A stretch of DNA of 64,000 bases from Lottiidibacillus patelloidae (GCF_002262935.1 NZ_NPIA01000003.1:248001-312000); one strand, 5' to 3'. Positions 17,678-26,384 are shown, counted from the stretch's first letter. Translations and numbers: made by a program. The notes: generated by a model not told the origin, from the sequence alone.

Positions 17678-18505
17678 ATGAAGCTAACAGAACAACAACG
17701 TATTCAATTACATGGTTTTAACAACTTAACAAAATCTTTAAGTTTTAATATGTATGATATTTGTTATACGAAAACAAAAGAAGAACGAGAGGCTTATATA
17801 GAGTATATTGATGAACAATACAACGCGGACCGATTAACAAAAATACTTACTGACGTATCAGATATAATTGGCGCACACGTACTTAACATCGCCAAACAAG
17901 ATTATGTTCCTCAAGGTGCAAGTGTTACTGTATTAGTCTCAGAAGGGCCGATAGTCGAAGTTCCAAATGAATCATTGAAAGAATCACCCGGACCACTACC
18001 CGATTCTGTTGTTGTGCAATTAGATAAAAGTCATATAACAGTACATACGTATCCGGAATACCACCCTCATGAAGGAATCAGTACGTTTAGAGCGGATATT
18101 GATGTATCTACTTGTGGTGAGATTTCACCTTTAAAAGCATTGAATTATTTAATCCATTCATTTGATACAGATATAATGACGATGGATTATAGAGTGAGAG
18201 GATTTACTCGAGATATAAATGGGTCAAAGTTGTTTATTGATCACAATATTAGTTCTATTCAAAATTACATTCCAGATGAAGTAAAAAGTGAATTTGATAT
18301 GATTGATGTAAATATTTATCAAGAACACATTTTCCACACAAGATGTAAATTAAAGGAATTTGACATTAATAATTACCTTTTTGGTTATACGAAAGAAAAA
18401 TTAACTGATCAAGAAGAAGAAGAGATTACTGAACGTCTGAAATTAGAAATGGATGAAATTTATTATGGACGAAATATTAGTCGCGGAAGTATTAATGATA
18501 AATAA
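17678..18505 (+). CDS. speD: S-adenosylmethionine decarboxylase proenzyme, long (E. coli-type) form
   Basis: 275 residues from ATG 17678, which has AAGGGGGA upstream; an in-frame ATG at 17657 contains that ribosome site inside its coding sequence and is less likely. The protein follows E. coli SpeD closely: [13 protein letters not shown] at the start, and [13 protein letters not shown], where the bond before Ser is cut to form the pyruvoyl group, then [19 protein letters not shown] and the end IYYGRN. It makes decarboxylated AdoMet for spermidine synthesis. Many bacilli carry instead the short form of about 125 residues. Monocistronic; no speE adjacent. Confidence 0.93.
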   Translation: MKLTEQQRIQLHGFNNLTKSLSFNMYDICYTKTKEEREAYIEYIDEQYNADRLTKILTDVSDIIGAHVLNIAKQDYVPQGASVTVLVSEGPIVEVPNESLKESPGPLPDSVVVQLDKSHITVHTYPEYHPHEGISTFRADIDVSTCGEISPLKALNYLIHSFDTDIMTMDYRVRGFTRDINGSKLFIDHNISSIQNYIPDEVKSEFDMIDVNIYQEHIFHTRCKLKEFDINNYLFGYTKEKLTDQEEEEITERLKLEMDEIYYGRNISRGSINDK

Positions 18506-18513
18506 TTAATATT

Positions 18514-18547
18514 AAGTATGCTGTTTCTCACTCAGCATACTTTTTTT
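18514..18547 (+). terminator. Terminator of speD
   Basis: AAGTATGCTG pairs perfectly with CAGCATACTT around a 9-nt loop, followed by T7. Confidence 0.88.
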
Positions 18548-18688
18548 ATACAAAAAATACTATTCTGTATCACCCTCTCATTTGCAACGAAATAAGCTTT
18601 TGTGGATTATTACCCATGTCGATGCAAATAACAGGGCAATCCATAACTGCAACATATTTCTCTATCCTTAGACAATTTTAGTAAATTT

Positions 18689-18716
18689 ACCGCGTATAAT
18701 GTATATTATGTGCGGT
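18689..18716 (+). other. dif-like palindrome just upstream of the Xer-type recombinase gene
   Basis: An 11 + 6 + 11 bp layout: left arm ACCGCGTATAA, centre TGTATA, right arm TTATGTGCGGT. The arms are inverted repeats with two mismatches, and the core ATAATGTATATTATGT equals that of E. coli dif as I recall it. It ends 56 bp before the recombinase start codon. TATAAT inside the left arm could also act as a -10 box, so the site may couple recombination and expression. An operator-only role is the alternative. Confidence 0.55.
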
Positions 18717-18772
18717 AAGTTTGAATTAATTGTATAATAAAGAAACAAATCTATTTAATAGGGGTTGTTAGG

Positions 18773-19729
18773 ATGGAAAATGATAGTACGAGAATGCTAG
18801 ACTTATATAATGAAGAGTTGTCTTTATTCGAAACACATATGGATAATAAGGAATTCTCTAGTTTTACGATAGATAATTACAAACGTGACATCCTACTATT
18901 TCTTAGCTATATTAATAAGAATAAACAGCAAAAAGTTGACTTAAGTACCATTAAAAAGATACATATTACGTTATTTCTAAGTGAATGTAAGACAATACGT
19001 GGAAATTCAGCACCAACAAGGAATAGAAGACTTTCAGCAATTCGTTCATTTTACAATTGTCTTATCGAATATGAACTAATAACCCAAAACCCAGCTGCAA
19101 AACTTCAAGTTGCTAAAGAACAATCTGGGAAACTACCGATTTATTTGGAAAAAGAAGAATTAAAGCATTTTTTCAGACAGATAACCGAGTCTTCACAAGT
19201 GCATTTTGTAAGAAGAAACCGAGTGTTACTAGGGTTAATGGCATTTGCAGGGTTACGTGTTACCGAAGTACACAGGCTGAATATCGCTTCTATTAATAGA
19301 GCTAAACGTGGAATTTTAGTAGAAGGAAAAGGAAACAAAACAAGGTATATCCCGCTTCCTAGTACGCTTTTCACAGAGTTAATTATTTATCTTGAAAAGG
19401 ATAGAGAAGTACCTATAGAAGGACATGAGCAAGCCCTCTTCTTAACGAGAAATGGCACAAGAATTTCAAGGCGTCGAATACAAGAAATCACTGAACTTAT
19501 AGGAAAGAAATTGCTAAGTAATCAGTCATTTTCAAAGAAAATTTCTAGTCATAAACTACGCCACTCATTTGCCACACATCTTGTGCAAGATGGAAAAGAT
19601 ATTCGAACGGTCCAAGAATTACTCGGTCATACAAACTTAAACACAACGCAACGGTATACGCATGTTTCTGATAAACAGAAGGAACTGGCGATGGATATTA
19701 ACGTCGATGAGTATTTAGTTAGTCATTAA
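18773..19729 (+). CDS. Tyrosine recombinase of the XerC/XerD type
   Basis: 318 residues. The N-terminal SAM-like DNA-binding domain (residues 10-105) is followed by the catalytic domain with Arg in GLRVTEV, Lys in VEGKGNKTRYIP, HKLRH (HxxR), LLGHTN and the nucleophile Tyr in TTQRYTHV, so all six active-site positions are present. Length is near XerC/XerD (about 300). It is not in a codV-clp or ripX setting, so it is probably an extra Xer-family enzyme, not the chromosome-dimer pair. The dif-like palindrome directly upstream suggests a self-contained recombinase/site pair, as with xerS and difSL in streptococci (inference). No integrated element boundaries were found. Confidence 0.85.
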   Translation: MENDSTRMLDLYNEELSLFETHMDNKEFSSFTIDNYKRDILLFLSYINKNKQQKVDLSTIKKIHITLFLSECKTIRGNSAPTRNRRLSAIRSFYNCLIEYELITQNPAAKLQVAKEQSGKLPIYLEKEELKHFFRQITESSQVHFVRRNRVLLGLMAFAGLRVTEVHRLNIASINRAKRGILVEGKGNKTRYIPLPSTLFTELIIYLEKDREVPIEGHEQALFLTRNGTRISRRRIQEITELIGKKLLSNQSFSKKISSHKLRHSFATHLVQDGKDIRTVQELLGHTNLNTTQRYTHVSDKQKELAMDINVDEYLVSH

Positions 19730-19756
19730 TAAGTATATAATTTACAATCAACATTT

Positions 19757-19784
19757 AATTTACAGTAATTATATTATGTAAACT
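19757..19784 (+). other. Possible second dif-like site, one good half only
   Basis: The right arm TTATGTAAACT equals the XerD-side arm of B. subtilis dif as I recall it, but the left arm (AATTTACAGTA) agrees poorly. It lies 28 bp after the recombinase gene, so the gene is flanked by two dif-like arms in the same orientation. In AT-rich DNA an 11-base match can occur by chance. Confidence 0.25.
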
Positions 19785-19821
19785 AGATTTGTGTGAGTTC
19801 TGAGAGAAGGGAAAGTAAGAG

Positions 19822-20373
19822 ATGAAATTCATATTAATTGTCGGTCCACAAGCTGTCGGTAAAATGACTATTGGCCAAGAATTAGAGAAAATGACAGATT
19901 TAAAGCTATTACATAACCATCAAACAATTGATTTATTGCAACCTTTATTTGGTTTCACACCGGAAATGTGGAAACTTTCCTCCATGTTTCGCGAAGAAAT
20001 CTTCAAAACTGCTGCACAAAGTGATATGTACGGATTAATTTTTACATATGTATGCGACTTTAATGCTGGAACCGACGCTATTGATAAGATTTGTAGTATA
20101 TTTGAAGAAACTGGCGGTGAAATTTACATTGTTGAACTTGAGGCAGATGTTGAAGAAAGGTTAAAGCGAAATAATACACCTCACCGGCTAAAACATAAAC
20201 CAACGAAGCGTAACCTAAGAGAATCAGAAGAAAATCTACTACAATCACATGAGCAGTTAAGGTTAAACTCTCTTGAAGGAGAACTAGATAGAGAAAACTA
20301 TGTAAGAATTAACAATACTAACCTTTCAGCACTTGAAGTTGCAACAAGAATTAAAAATACGTTTCAATTATAG
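19822..20373 (+). CDS. P-loop kinase-like protein (AAA/shikimate-kinase-like)
   Basis: 183 residues. Walker A GPQAVGKMT at residues 8-16 is followed by LKLLHNHQTIDLLQPLFG, the pattern of small nucleotide or metabolite kinase-like proteins. A lid region with basic residues (RNNTPHRLKHKPTKRNLR) follows near 120-140. No substrate is evident. Related genes in bacilli are annotated only as ATP-binding proteins. It precedes exoA by 28 bp and may be cotranscribed with it. Confidence 0.72.
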   Translation: MKFILIVGPQAVGKMTIGQELEKMTDLKLLHNHQTIDLLQPLFGFTPEMWKLSSMFREEIFKTAAQSDMYGLIFTYVCDFNAGTDAIDKICSIFEETGGEIYIVELEADVEERLKRNNTPHRLKHKPTKRNLRESEENLLQSHEQLRLNSLEGELDRENYVRINNTNLSALEVATRIKNTFQL

Positions 20374-20401
20374 AAACAACATATACAAGGAGTTTTTAGT
20401 A

Positions 20402-21175
20402 ATGAAAGTAGTATCCTGGAATGTAAACGGCATTAGAGCATGTGTGAACAAAGGGTTTTTAGACTTCTTCAATGACATCGACGCGGATATTTTCTGTATA
20501 CAAGAGTCAAAATGCCAAGAAGGACAAATAGAACTTCCTCTAGAAGGGTATTATCAATATTGGAATTACGCTCTGAAAAAGGGCTATTCTGGTACAGCAA
20601 TATTTACCAAAAGAGAGCCATTATTTGTTTCTTATGGAGTTGGCGATAATGATAGCGAAGATGAAGGTAGAATCATTTCATTGGAATTTGAAAAATATTA
20701 TGTTGTCAATGTATACACGCCAAATGCTAAAAGAACATTGGAACGTCTAGAAGAAAGGCTTCTTTGGGAAGATGAAATTAGAGATTACTTAACTCAGCTA
20801 AACAAACAAAAACCGGTTATTTATTGTGGCGACCTTAATGTTGCTCATCAAGAAATTGATTTAAAAAATGCGAAAACAAACAAAGGAAACTCTGGATTTA
20901 CTGAAGAAGAACGCGGTAAAATGACTGATTTATTAAATGCAGGTTTTATTGATTCCTATCGCTATTTATACCCTTCTAAAGAAGGTGCATATTCTTGGTG
21001 GTCATACATGAGTAAAGTAAGAGAACGTAATATTGGATGGAGAATAGATTACGTTATTGTTTCAGAGAATATAAAAGACGCAATTATTGATGCAGAAATA
21101 CATCATTCTATTTTAGGTAGTGACCATTGCCCGGTTTCATTAGATATTGACGAAGGCAAAATTACTGTTGAATAG
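20402..21175 (+). CDS. exoA: Exodeoxyribonuclease III (AP endonuclease)
   Basis: 257 residues from ATG 20402, 9 bp after AAGGAG; a longer frame from 20333 overlaps the previous gene and lacks a ribosome site. Family motifs are all present: WNVNGIRA at the start, IQESKCQ with the metal-binding Glu, YCGDLNVAHQEID, and the terminal GSDHCPV with catalytic Asp and His. It cleaves DNA 5' of abasic sites and trims 3' blocks in base-excision repair. The B. subtilis homologue ExoA is about the same size. Confidence 0.93.
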   Translation: MKVVSWNVNGIRACVNKGFLDFFNDIDADIFCIQESKCQEGQIELPLEGYYQYWNYALKKGYSGTAIFTKREPLFVSYGVGDNDSEDEGRIISLEFEKYYVVNVYTPNAKRTLERLEERLLWEDEIRDYLTQLNKQKPVIYCGDLNVAHQEIDLKNAKTNKGNSGFTEEERGKMTDLLNAGFIDSYRYLYPSKEGAYSWWSYMSKVRERNIGWRIDYVIVSENIKDAIIDAEIHHSILGSDHCPVSLDIDEGKITVE

Positions 21176-21220
21176 AGTTATAAATAATTAAAGTAATACA
21201 ATTAAAGGAGCATGATAATA

Positions 21221-21691
21221 ATGGAAAACAAAGAGTTAGTTTTAGAAGATATCTATATAGAGCGTTGCAATAAAGAAACAGAAGAATTGATAGAAGAAGA
21301 GCTGGTTACATTTTTAGAAAAGCCAATTACATATTTAAAAAGTAAATCCAATGAATTTATTTACATTGAATCACCTTCCTTAGAAGATATTAAGGTCGAT
21401 GCGATTTCATTAGAACTAGATGATGTATTTGGAGTTTACAATGCCTTGCTTGGCTTTAAAGTACAAAAGAAGCATGAGGAAGTAATTAGAAGTTACTTTG
21501 AGAAAACCCTTGAAGCAGATGATCCTGCAAAATGCGGCATGATGTTTAACCATGACGATGGATTATGGGACATAAATGTAGCTGTTAATTATATTCCTGG
21601 ATATAAAGAGGATGTAACGATTGAAGGTGCATTAAAACTGGTCACTTCTTTGTTAGAAAATATATTAGATGAAGTTAAAAACAACAAGTAA
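21221..21691 (+). CDS. Conserved acidic hypothetical protein
   Basis: 156 residues from ATG 21221, 10 bp after AAAGGAG; an ATG at 21212 is too close to the ribosome site. No family recognised. The protein is acidic (EETEELIEEELVTFLEK), with a likely alpha/beta core and a helical end (IEGALKLVTSLLENILDEV). No signal peptide or membrane segment. It lies 45 bp after exoA on the same strand and ends at the terminator shared with the convergent selenoprotein gene. Confidence 0.6.
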   Translation: MENKELVLEDIYIERCNKETEELIEEELVTFLEKPITYLKSKSNEFIYIESPSLEDIKVDAISLELDDVFGVYNALLGFKVQKKHEEVIRSYFEKTLEADDPAKCGMMFNHDDGLWDINVAVNYIPGYKEDVTIEGALKLVTSLLENILDEVKNNK

Positions 21692-21705
21692 TCCCATTCA
21701 CGCAA

Positions 21706-21746
21706 AAAAGGAGAGTTACATTGCCTAGCAATCTAACCCTCCTTTT
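21706..21746. terminator. Bidirectional terminator
   Basis: AAAAGGAG-A-GTTA pairs with TAAC-C-CTCCTTTT, with A and T tracts outside. It separates the convergent hypothetical and GrdB-like genes. Confidence 0.75.
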
Positions 21747-21752
21747 AATTAT

Positions 21753-22505
21753 TTATGATAAATTAATAATAGCTCCTGATTTCTCCTTTGAAACATCAAG
21801 CATTTCCTTAACAACTTTTTTTCTCGTTTCCAAATCAAAAGGTTCTCCGCAAGGCCTTCCTAATTTATAGCCAGTCATTAAAGTTCTCGGTGCTTTTACT
21901 TTTTCAGACATTCCATCAATTAAGCTAATCATAACAGTCGTAATACCGGCTCGTTCTAATGCTCGGGCATACAGCCCGATAATATTATGACAAGATCCTC
22001 AGCCAGGTACTAACAAAGCAATATCAACATTGTCCTTTACTAGTTCTTTTACAACTAAAGGAGCGGTTTCCTTTTCATGGGGTTCTTTCTTTAATGTCCC
22101 TCCATTAAGTCCAATATTAACGTCGGATAATGATCCAATCGCTTTTTCTTCAACAAGCTGTTGCAATTGAGGAAGAGGAAAAACAATTGTTTTATCAACT
22201 TTAGCATGTTTAGTATCGTAATATAAGTGCGTAACTTCTAAATCATCTACTTTTGTATTAGAAGGTATCTTCCGGTATGTATAATCACCACTTCCCATTA
22301 CATGAAAAGGTTTATCTATTTTCAAATGTACTCCAGCACTTGATATAAGGGCTACTCGGCAATCCTTTAAAGGTTTAGTAAGAAGAGTTTCTACTTGTTC
22401 ATGTTTAGGTTTCGTATGATCTAAACTAAATCTTTTATATACGCTAGGCATCCATTTCGAAATACCAACTATTGTTTTTCCAATAAGCTTAATTTTCCAA
22501 GACAA
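21753..22505 (-). CDS. GrdB/PrdB-family reductase-like selenoprotein (TGA read as Sec at residue 169)
   Basis: The frame reads ...DIALLVPG, TGA (22001-21999), then GSCHNIIGLYARALERAG and on to TAA at 21753, 250 residues in all. Beyond the TGA the sequence keeps typical family features (RAGITTVMISLIDGM, GRPCGEP), so the downstream part is clearly coding. The TGA and the Cys three residues on form a U-x-x-C redox motif, as in the selenoprotein B family of glycine, sarcosine, betaine and D-proline reductases; Cys-containing homologues have C-x-x-C there. A hairpin of SECIS geometry follows. No other glycine or proline reductase subunits are nearby, so it is probably the stand-alone bacillar member with unknown substrate. 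Standard calling would truncate it to 168 residues. Confidence 0.87.
21963..22001 (-). promoter_or_regulatory. Bacterial SECIS element and Sec codon of the GrdB-like gene
   Basis: After TGA (22001-21999) come 25 nt, the last six being TCGGGC. A 5-nt loop TGTAT (21973-21969) and the pairing arm GCCCGA follow. All six pairs are Watson-Crick. Spacing and loop length are identical to the OsmC-type element, and both loops begin TG. Confidence 0.78.
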
Positions 22506-22648
22506 TTATATCCCCCCAATACTACTCTACAATATGCGAGAGAGTACTACCATATTAGCATAATCCTATTTTTAGTGCTTCATACTATACATGAAAAAAT
22601 CCAAAATAGTTGTTATTTACAGGGTAATTACCAATTGGAGGTAGTTCA

Positions 22649-22688
22649 ATATGACAACTGTCATATAATTCGCATGACACTCATGTCT
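22649..22688 (+). promoter_or_regulatory. Two tandem dyads upstream of des, candidate DesR sites
   Basis: ATATGACA-AC-TGTCATAT (22649-22666) is a perfect 8-bp inverted repeat; TGACA-CTCA-TGTC (22675-22687) is a second, shorter dyad centred 24 bp away. They lie about 100 bp before the des start. In B. subtilis phosphorylated DesR binds two neighbouring sites ahead of des, so these are good candidates (inference). Confidence 0.5.
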
Positions 22689-22762
22689 ACAAAGGAGGAA
22701 AAAACTCCTTTATCATTAGATACAACAAGAAATAAATTAGTGATGAAGGGAAGCCACTAAAA

Positions 22763-23806
22763 ATGGATAAACAAAACCAAAAAGAATTAAGAAAACAAAT
22801 CGCTCCATATGAAAAATCAAGTACAAAAAACAGCGTAAGACAAATGATTAACACATTAGTACCATTCTTTGCACTATGGATTTTAGCTTATGTTAGCATT
22901 TCGTATTCTTATCTAATTACACTTGCAATAACTGCAGTAGCAGCAGGCTTTTTAGTTCGAGCATTCATCATTTTCCATGATTGCTGTCATGGATCATTCT
23001 TTAAAAACAAACGTGCAAACAATATAATCGGAACAATAACAGGAATCATGACATTTTGTCCTTATGAACAATGGAAACATAGTCACAATGTTCACCATGC
23101 AACGAACAGTAACTTAAACAAACGTGGTACAGGAGATGTTTGGGTACTTACAGTCGATGAGTATATGTCTTCATCATTTTGGACTCGTTTAGGGTACCGC
23201 TTATACCGTAACCCGATTACAATGTTTATCATTGGTCCTATCTATGTATTTTTAATTCAATATCGTTTTAATAGAAAAGATGCACGTAAAAAAGAACGTG
23301 TTAACACTTATATTACTAATATTGCTTTAGTAGCGATTATCACACTTTTCAGCTTAACAATCGGATTTAAAACTTTCTTAATGATTCAAGGACCTATTTT
23401 CTTAATCTCAGGAATTTTAGGAGTATGGTTATTCTATGTACAACATCAATTTGAAGATTCTTATTTTGAAACAGAAGAAAACTGGGATTATGTAAAAGCA
23501 GCATTACAAGGTAGTTCTTATTATAAATTACCAAAAGTATTACAATGGATTACTGGTAACATTGGATACCACCATATTCATCATTTAAGTTCAAGAATTC
23601 CAAACTATTATTTAGAAGAAGTTCATAACAAAAACGAAGTTCTTCAAGATGTCCCAACAATTAACCTTCCGAAGAGCTTAGAGTCGTTAAAGTTTAAGCT
23701 TTGGGATGAAGAAAACAAAAAGTTTGTTAGCTTCAAAAGAGTTAAGCAAGTTAAAGAAAAAATAAAAAATGCTTACAGTACACCAAATAAAGAGCAAACT
23801 TCTTAA
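22763..23806 (+). CDS. des: Membrane acyl-lipid desaturase, cold-responsive
   Basis: 347 residues, close to B. subtilis Des (352). The three His boxes that bind the di-iron centre are present: HDCCHGSFF near residue 72, HSHNVHHATNSN near 110, and HHIHHLSSRIPNYYL near 270. Hydrophobic pairs around 30-70 and 190-240 give the usual four-helix membrane arrangement. It adds a double bond to phospholipid acyl chains to keep the membrane fluid in the cold. It is followed directly by desK and desR, and preceded by dyads that may bind DesR. Confidence 0.93.
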   Translation: MDKQNQKELRKQIAPYEKSSTKNSVRQMINTLVPFFALWILAYVSISYSYLITLAITAVAAGFLVRAFIIFHDCCHGSFFKNKRANNIIGTITGIMTFCPYEQWKHSHNVHHATNSNLNKRGTGDVWVLTVDEYMSSSFWTRLGYRLYRNPITMFIIGPIYVFLIQYRFNRKDARKKERVNTYITNIALVAIITLFSLTIGFKTFLMIQGPIFLISGILGVWLFYVQHQFEDSYFETEENWDYVKAALQGSSYYKLPKVLQWITGNIGYHHIHHLSSRIPNYYLEEVHNKNEVLQDVPTINLPKSLESLKFKLWDEENKKFVSFKRVKQVKEKIKNAYSTPNKEQTS

Positions 23807-23876
23807 GCTACAATAATGGAAAAATATGATAAAATAATATATAAGGTAAGTTTTATTAAGTAATGAGGTACTTTAC

Positions 23877-25010
23877 ATGTCAAAAAAATTAGTGTTCTTT
23901 CAAAAAGGTTCTGGAATTGCTCCTTATATATGGATTTTGTTTAGCATACTTCCGTTTTACTTCATCTTTGAATCATCTTCAAAAATTGAAGTAATTATCG
24001 GAATTACGCTAACTATCATGTTTTTCCTTTTGTTTCGTTTTGCGTTTGTTTCAAAAAGATGGCCAGTTTATGTTTGGACATCATTATTAATTGTCATTTC
24101 AATCACAATGACAATAGTTTTCCAATACGTATATTTTGCTTTTTATATCGCTTATTATATTGGGAACATAAAAAATAGAGCTGGCTTTTTATCTTTATAT
24201 ATTGTACATCTTACGCTAACGACGATTTCTATTAATATTAACTTCATCTTTCAAGCGGAAGAATACGTAAAACAGCTACCATTTGTTGTCATCATTTGGA
24301 TAAGTGTAATTCTACTTCCTTTTAATATCTATAATAAGAAAAAACAAGACCGCCTTGAGCAACAATTAGCTGTTGCAAATGATCGAATTGCAGATTTAGT
24401 TAAGCAAGAAGAACGTCAACGTATCGCAAGAGATCTTCACGATGTACTCGGTCAGAAGCTATCATTAATTGGGCTTAAAAGTGATTTAGCACGTAAACTT
24501 ATTTATAAAGATCCTGAGCAAGTAAAAGTTGAGCTAAAAGACGTTCAACAAACTGCAAGGACTGCCTTAAATGAAGTAAGAAAACTTGTATCACAAATGC
24601 GAGGCATTCGTTTAAAAGATGAACTTGTACATGTGAATCAAATTTTAAAAGCAGCAGAAATTAAATTTGTGTATAAGGAAGAGGGACCACTTTCAAATGT
24701 CTCTCTATTTTTAGAAAATATTTTAAGTATGTGTTTAAAAGAAGTTGTGACGAATATAGTAAAGCATAGTAAAGCAAAAAATTGTATACTTTCGATAAAA
24801 CAATCACCAAGTGAGATTGTTATTACTGTTCAAGATGATGGAATCGGTTTAAATATTGAGAAAGATTATGGCAAAGGGAATGGTCTTTTAGGCATAAATG
24901 AAAGATTAGAGTTTGTAAATGGAACATTAGAGATTACCAATAATAATGGAACTACCATCTCCATGAAGATTCCCCACGCTTTGAAGCAGTTTCATAAGGA
25001 GGACCAGTAA
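23877..25010 (+). CDS. desK: Membrane fluidity sensor histidine kinase DesK
   Basis: 377 residues. Four to five membrane helices fill residues 15-155, the thermosensing part. The phosphoacceptor His is residue 188 in RQRIARDLHDVLGQ, the same number as in B. subtilis DesK, and the catalytic domain carries DDGIGL and GNGLLGINERLE. At low temperature, when the membrane stiffens, DesK phosphorylates DesR to switch on des. It lies 70 bp after des, a gap rich in A/T that may hold its own promoter. Its stop overlaps the desR start by one base (TAATG). Confidence 0.92.
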   Translation: MSKKLVFFQKGSGIAPYIWILFSILPFYFIFESSSKIEVIIGITLTIMFFLLFRFAFVSKRWPVYVWTSLLIVISITMTIVFQYVYFAFYIAYYIGNIKNRAGFLSLYIVHLTLTTISININFIFQAEEYVKQLPFVVIIWISVILLPFNIYNKKKQDRLEQQLAVANDRIADLVKQEERQRIARDLHDVLGQKLSLIGLKSDLARKLIYKDPEQVKVELKDVQQTARTALNEVRKLVSQMRGIRLKDELVHVNQILKAAEIKFVYKEEGPLSNVSLFLENILSMCLKEVVTNIVKHSKAKNCILSIKQSPSEIVITVQDDGIGLNIEKDYGKGNGLLGINERLEFVNGTLEITNNNGTTISMKIPHALKQFHKEDQ

Positions 25011-25609
25011 TGATAAGAATCGTCATAGCCGAAGACCAACGAATGGTATTAGGTGCTTTAGGCTCTTTACTTAGCCTTGAGGATGATATGGAAGTTGTTG
25101 CAATGGCTAATAATGGTCAAGAAGCACTAACGTTAGTTGAAAAGTATAACCCTGACGTATGTATCATGGACATTGAAATGCCGGAAAAAACAGGGCTTGA
25201 AGCTGCTGAAGCACTTAAAGAGCAACCATGTAAAGTAATCATTTTAACGACTTTTGCTCGTACTGGGTACTTCAAACGGGCAATTAAAGCTGGGGTAAGT
25301 GGTTACTTATTGAAGGATGGTCCTAGTGAAGAATTAGCAGATTCTATTCGCAGAATAATGGCTGGAAATCGCGTTTATGCACCAGAACTAATGGATGACC
25401 TGTATAGTGAGGAAAACCCTTTAACTGGCAGGGAAAAAGAAGTTCTTGAACTTGTTGCAGATGGGAAAAACACAAAGGAAATTGCAGACGAACTTTCATT
25501 GAAAACTGGTACTGTCCGAAACTATATCTCAACGATTCTAGACAAACTTGAAGTAAAAAATAGAATAGAAGCAATCACACAGTCGAAAGAAAAAGGCTGG
25601 TTTAAGTAA
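25010..25609 (+). CDS. desR: Response regulator DesR (NarL/LuxR type)
   Basis: 199 residues. The receiver domain has acidic residues EDQ near 8-10, phosphoacceptor D54 in CIMDIEMPE, Thr in ILTTFA and Lys in LLKDG. The NarL-type helix-turn-helix follows (LTGREKEVLELVADGKNTKEIADELSL). Phosphorylated by DesK, it activates des. Translationally coupled to desK and ended by a strong terminator. Confidence 0.93.
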   Translation: MIRIVIAEDQRMVLGALGSLLSLEDDMEVVAMANNGQEALTLVEKYNPDVCIMDIEMPEKTGLEAAEALKEQPCKVIILTTFARTGYFKRAIKAGVSGYLLKDGPSEELADSIRRIMAGNRVYAPELMDDLYSEENPLTGREKEVLELVADGKNTKEIADELSLKTGTVRNYISTILDKLEVKNRIEAITQSKEKGWFK

Positions 25610-25617
25610 AGAAATGG

Positions 25618-25644
25618 AGATCTTCATTAATGAAGGTCTTTTTT
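25618..25644 (+). terminator. Terminator of desKR
   Basis: AGATCTTC pairs with GAAGGTCT (one G-U) around ATTAAT, with a T run. Confidence 0.83.
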
Positions 25645-25733
25645 ATTTATGCGGAAATTCATATCAGAAAATTGTCGTATGAAGCTCTTTCGTTTAAAAT
25701 TAAAATACAAATAGATAAACAAGGGGTTTAGTA

Positions 25734-26384
25734 ATGAGCATTAAACAACGAATACTAATAGTTACTGCTGTAGATGCAGAAAAAGATGCCGTTCTTCGCG
25801 GGCTTAATGGTAATGAAAACTTTCATGTCATTGAAGTTGGAGTCGGGCCTATTGAAGCTGCAGCAAGAACTGCCATAGCTTTAACAAAAGAAAATTACAG
25901 TTTAGTCATTAATGCTGGGATAGCTGGGGGTTTTACCGGGAAGGCTGATATCAGTTCCATTGTAGTCGGTGATTCGTTTATCGCTGCCGACCTCGGCGCA
26001 GAAACGGAACACGGCTTTTCTTCTTTAAATGAATTAGGCTTTGGTTCATCTATAATCGATGTTGATCAACATCTTGTTAGTAAAGTGTACAGAGCATTGA
26101 AAAATAGTCAAATACCTGTTAATAAAGGTTCCATTTTAACAATATCTACTGTTACTGGAAGTAAAGAAACCACTACTGAACTTGCTAATCGTGTACCAAA
26201 TGCAACAGCTGAAGCGATGGAAGGATACGGTGTTGCGATGGCAGCTAAGCAGTTTAATATTCCGGCAATAGAGGTTCGCGCCATCTCAAATAAGGTAGGA
26301 CCAAGAAACAAAAGCGAATGGAAAATTAAAGACGCCTTGCAATCACTTGAAGCAACATTTCAGATATTATCGGAGGTTTTATAA
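25734..26384 (+). CDS. mqnB: Futalosine hydrolase
   Basis: 216 residues; AAGGGG before ATG. Purine-nucleosidase/MTAN-like fold: VTAVDAEKDAVLRG, then VINAGIAGGF and the Glu-rich EAMEGYGVAMAA that binds the ribose, ending EVRAISNKVGPRNKSEWKI, typical of MqnB. It removes the purine base from futalosine to give dehypoxanthinyl futalosine in the alternative menaquinone pathway. The adjacent mqnD confirms the pathway. Their TAATG junction implies coupling. Confidence 0.9.
   Translation: MSIKQRILIVTAVDAEKDAVLRGLNGNENFHVIEVGVGPIEAAARTAIALTKENYSLVINAGIAGGFTGKADISSIVVGDSFIAADLGAETEHGFSSLNELGFGSSIIDVDQHLVSKVYRALKNSQIPVNKGSILTISTVTGSKETTTELANRVPNATAEAMEGYGVAMAAKQFNIPAIEVRAISNKVGPRNKSEWKIKDALQSLEATFQILSEVL

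Noticed and set aside
21753-22505. Glycine reductase complex locus
   Set aside because: Only the B-subunit-like gene is present; no grdA, grdC/D or thioredoxin genes flank it.
22575-22760. 61-codon open frame upstream of des
   Set aside because: No ribosome site or recognisable protein, and it contains the candidate DesR dyads, so it is more likely leader DNA.
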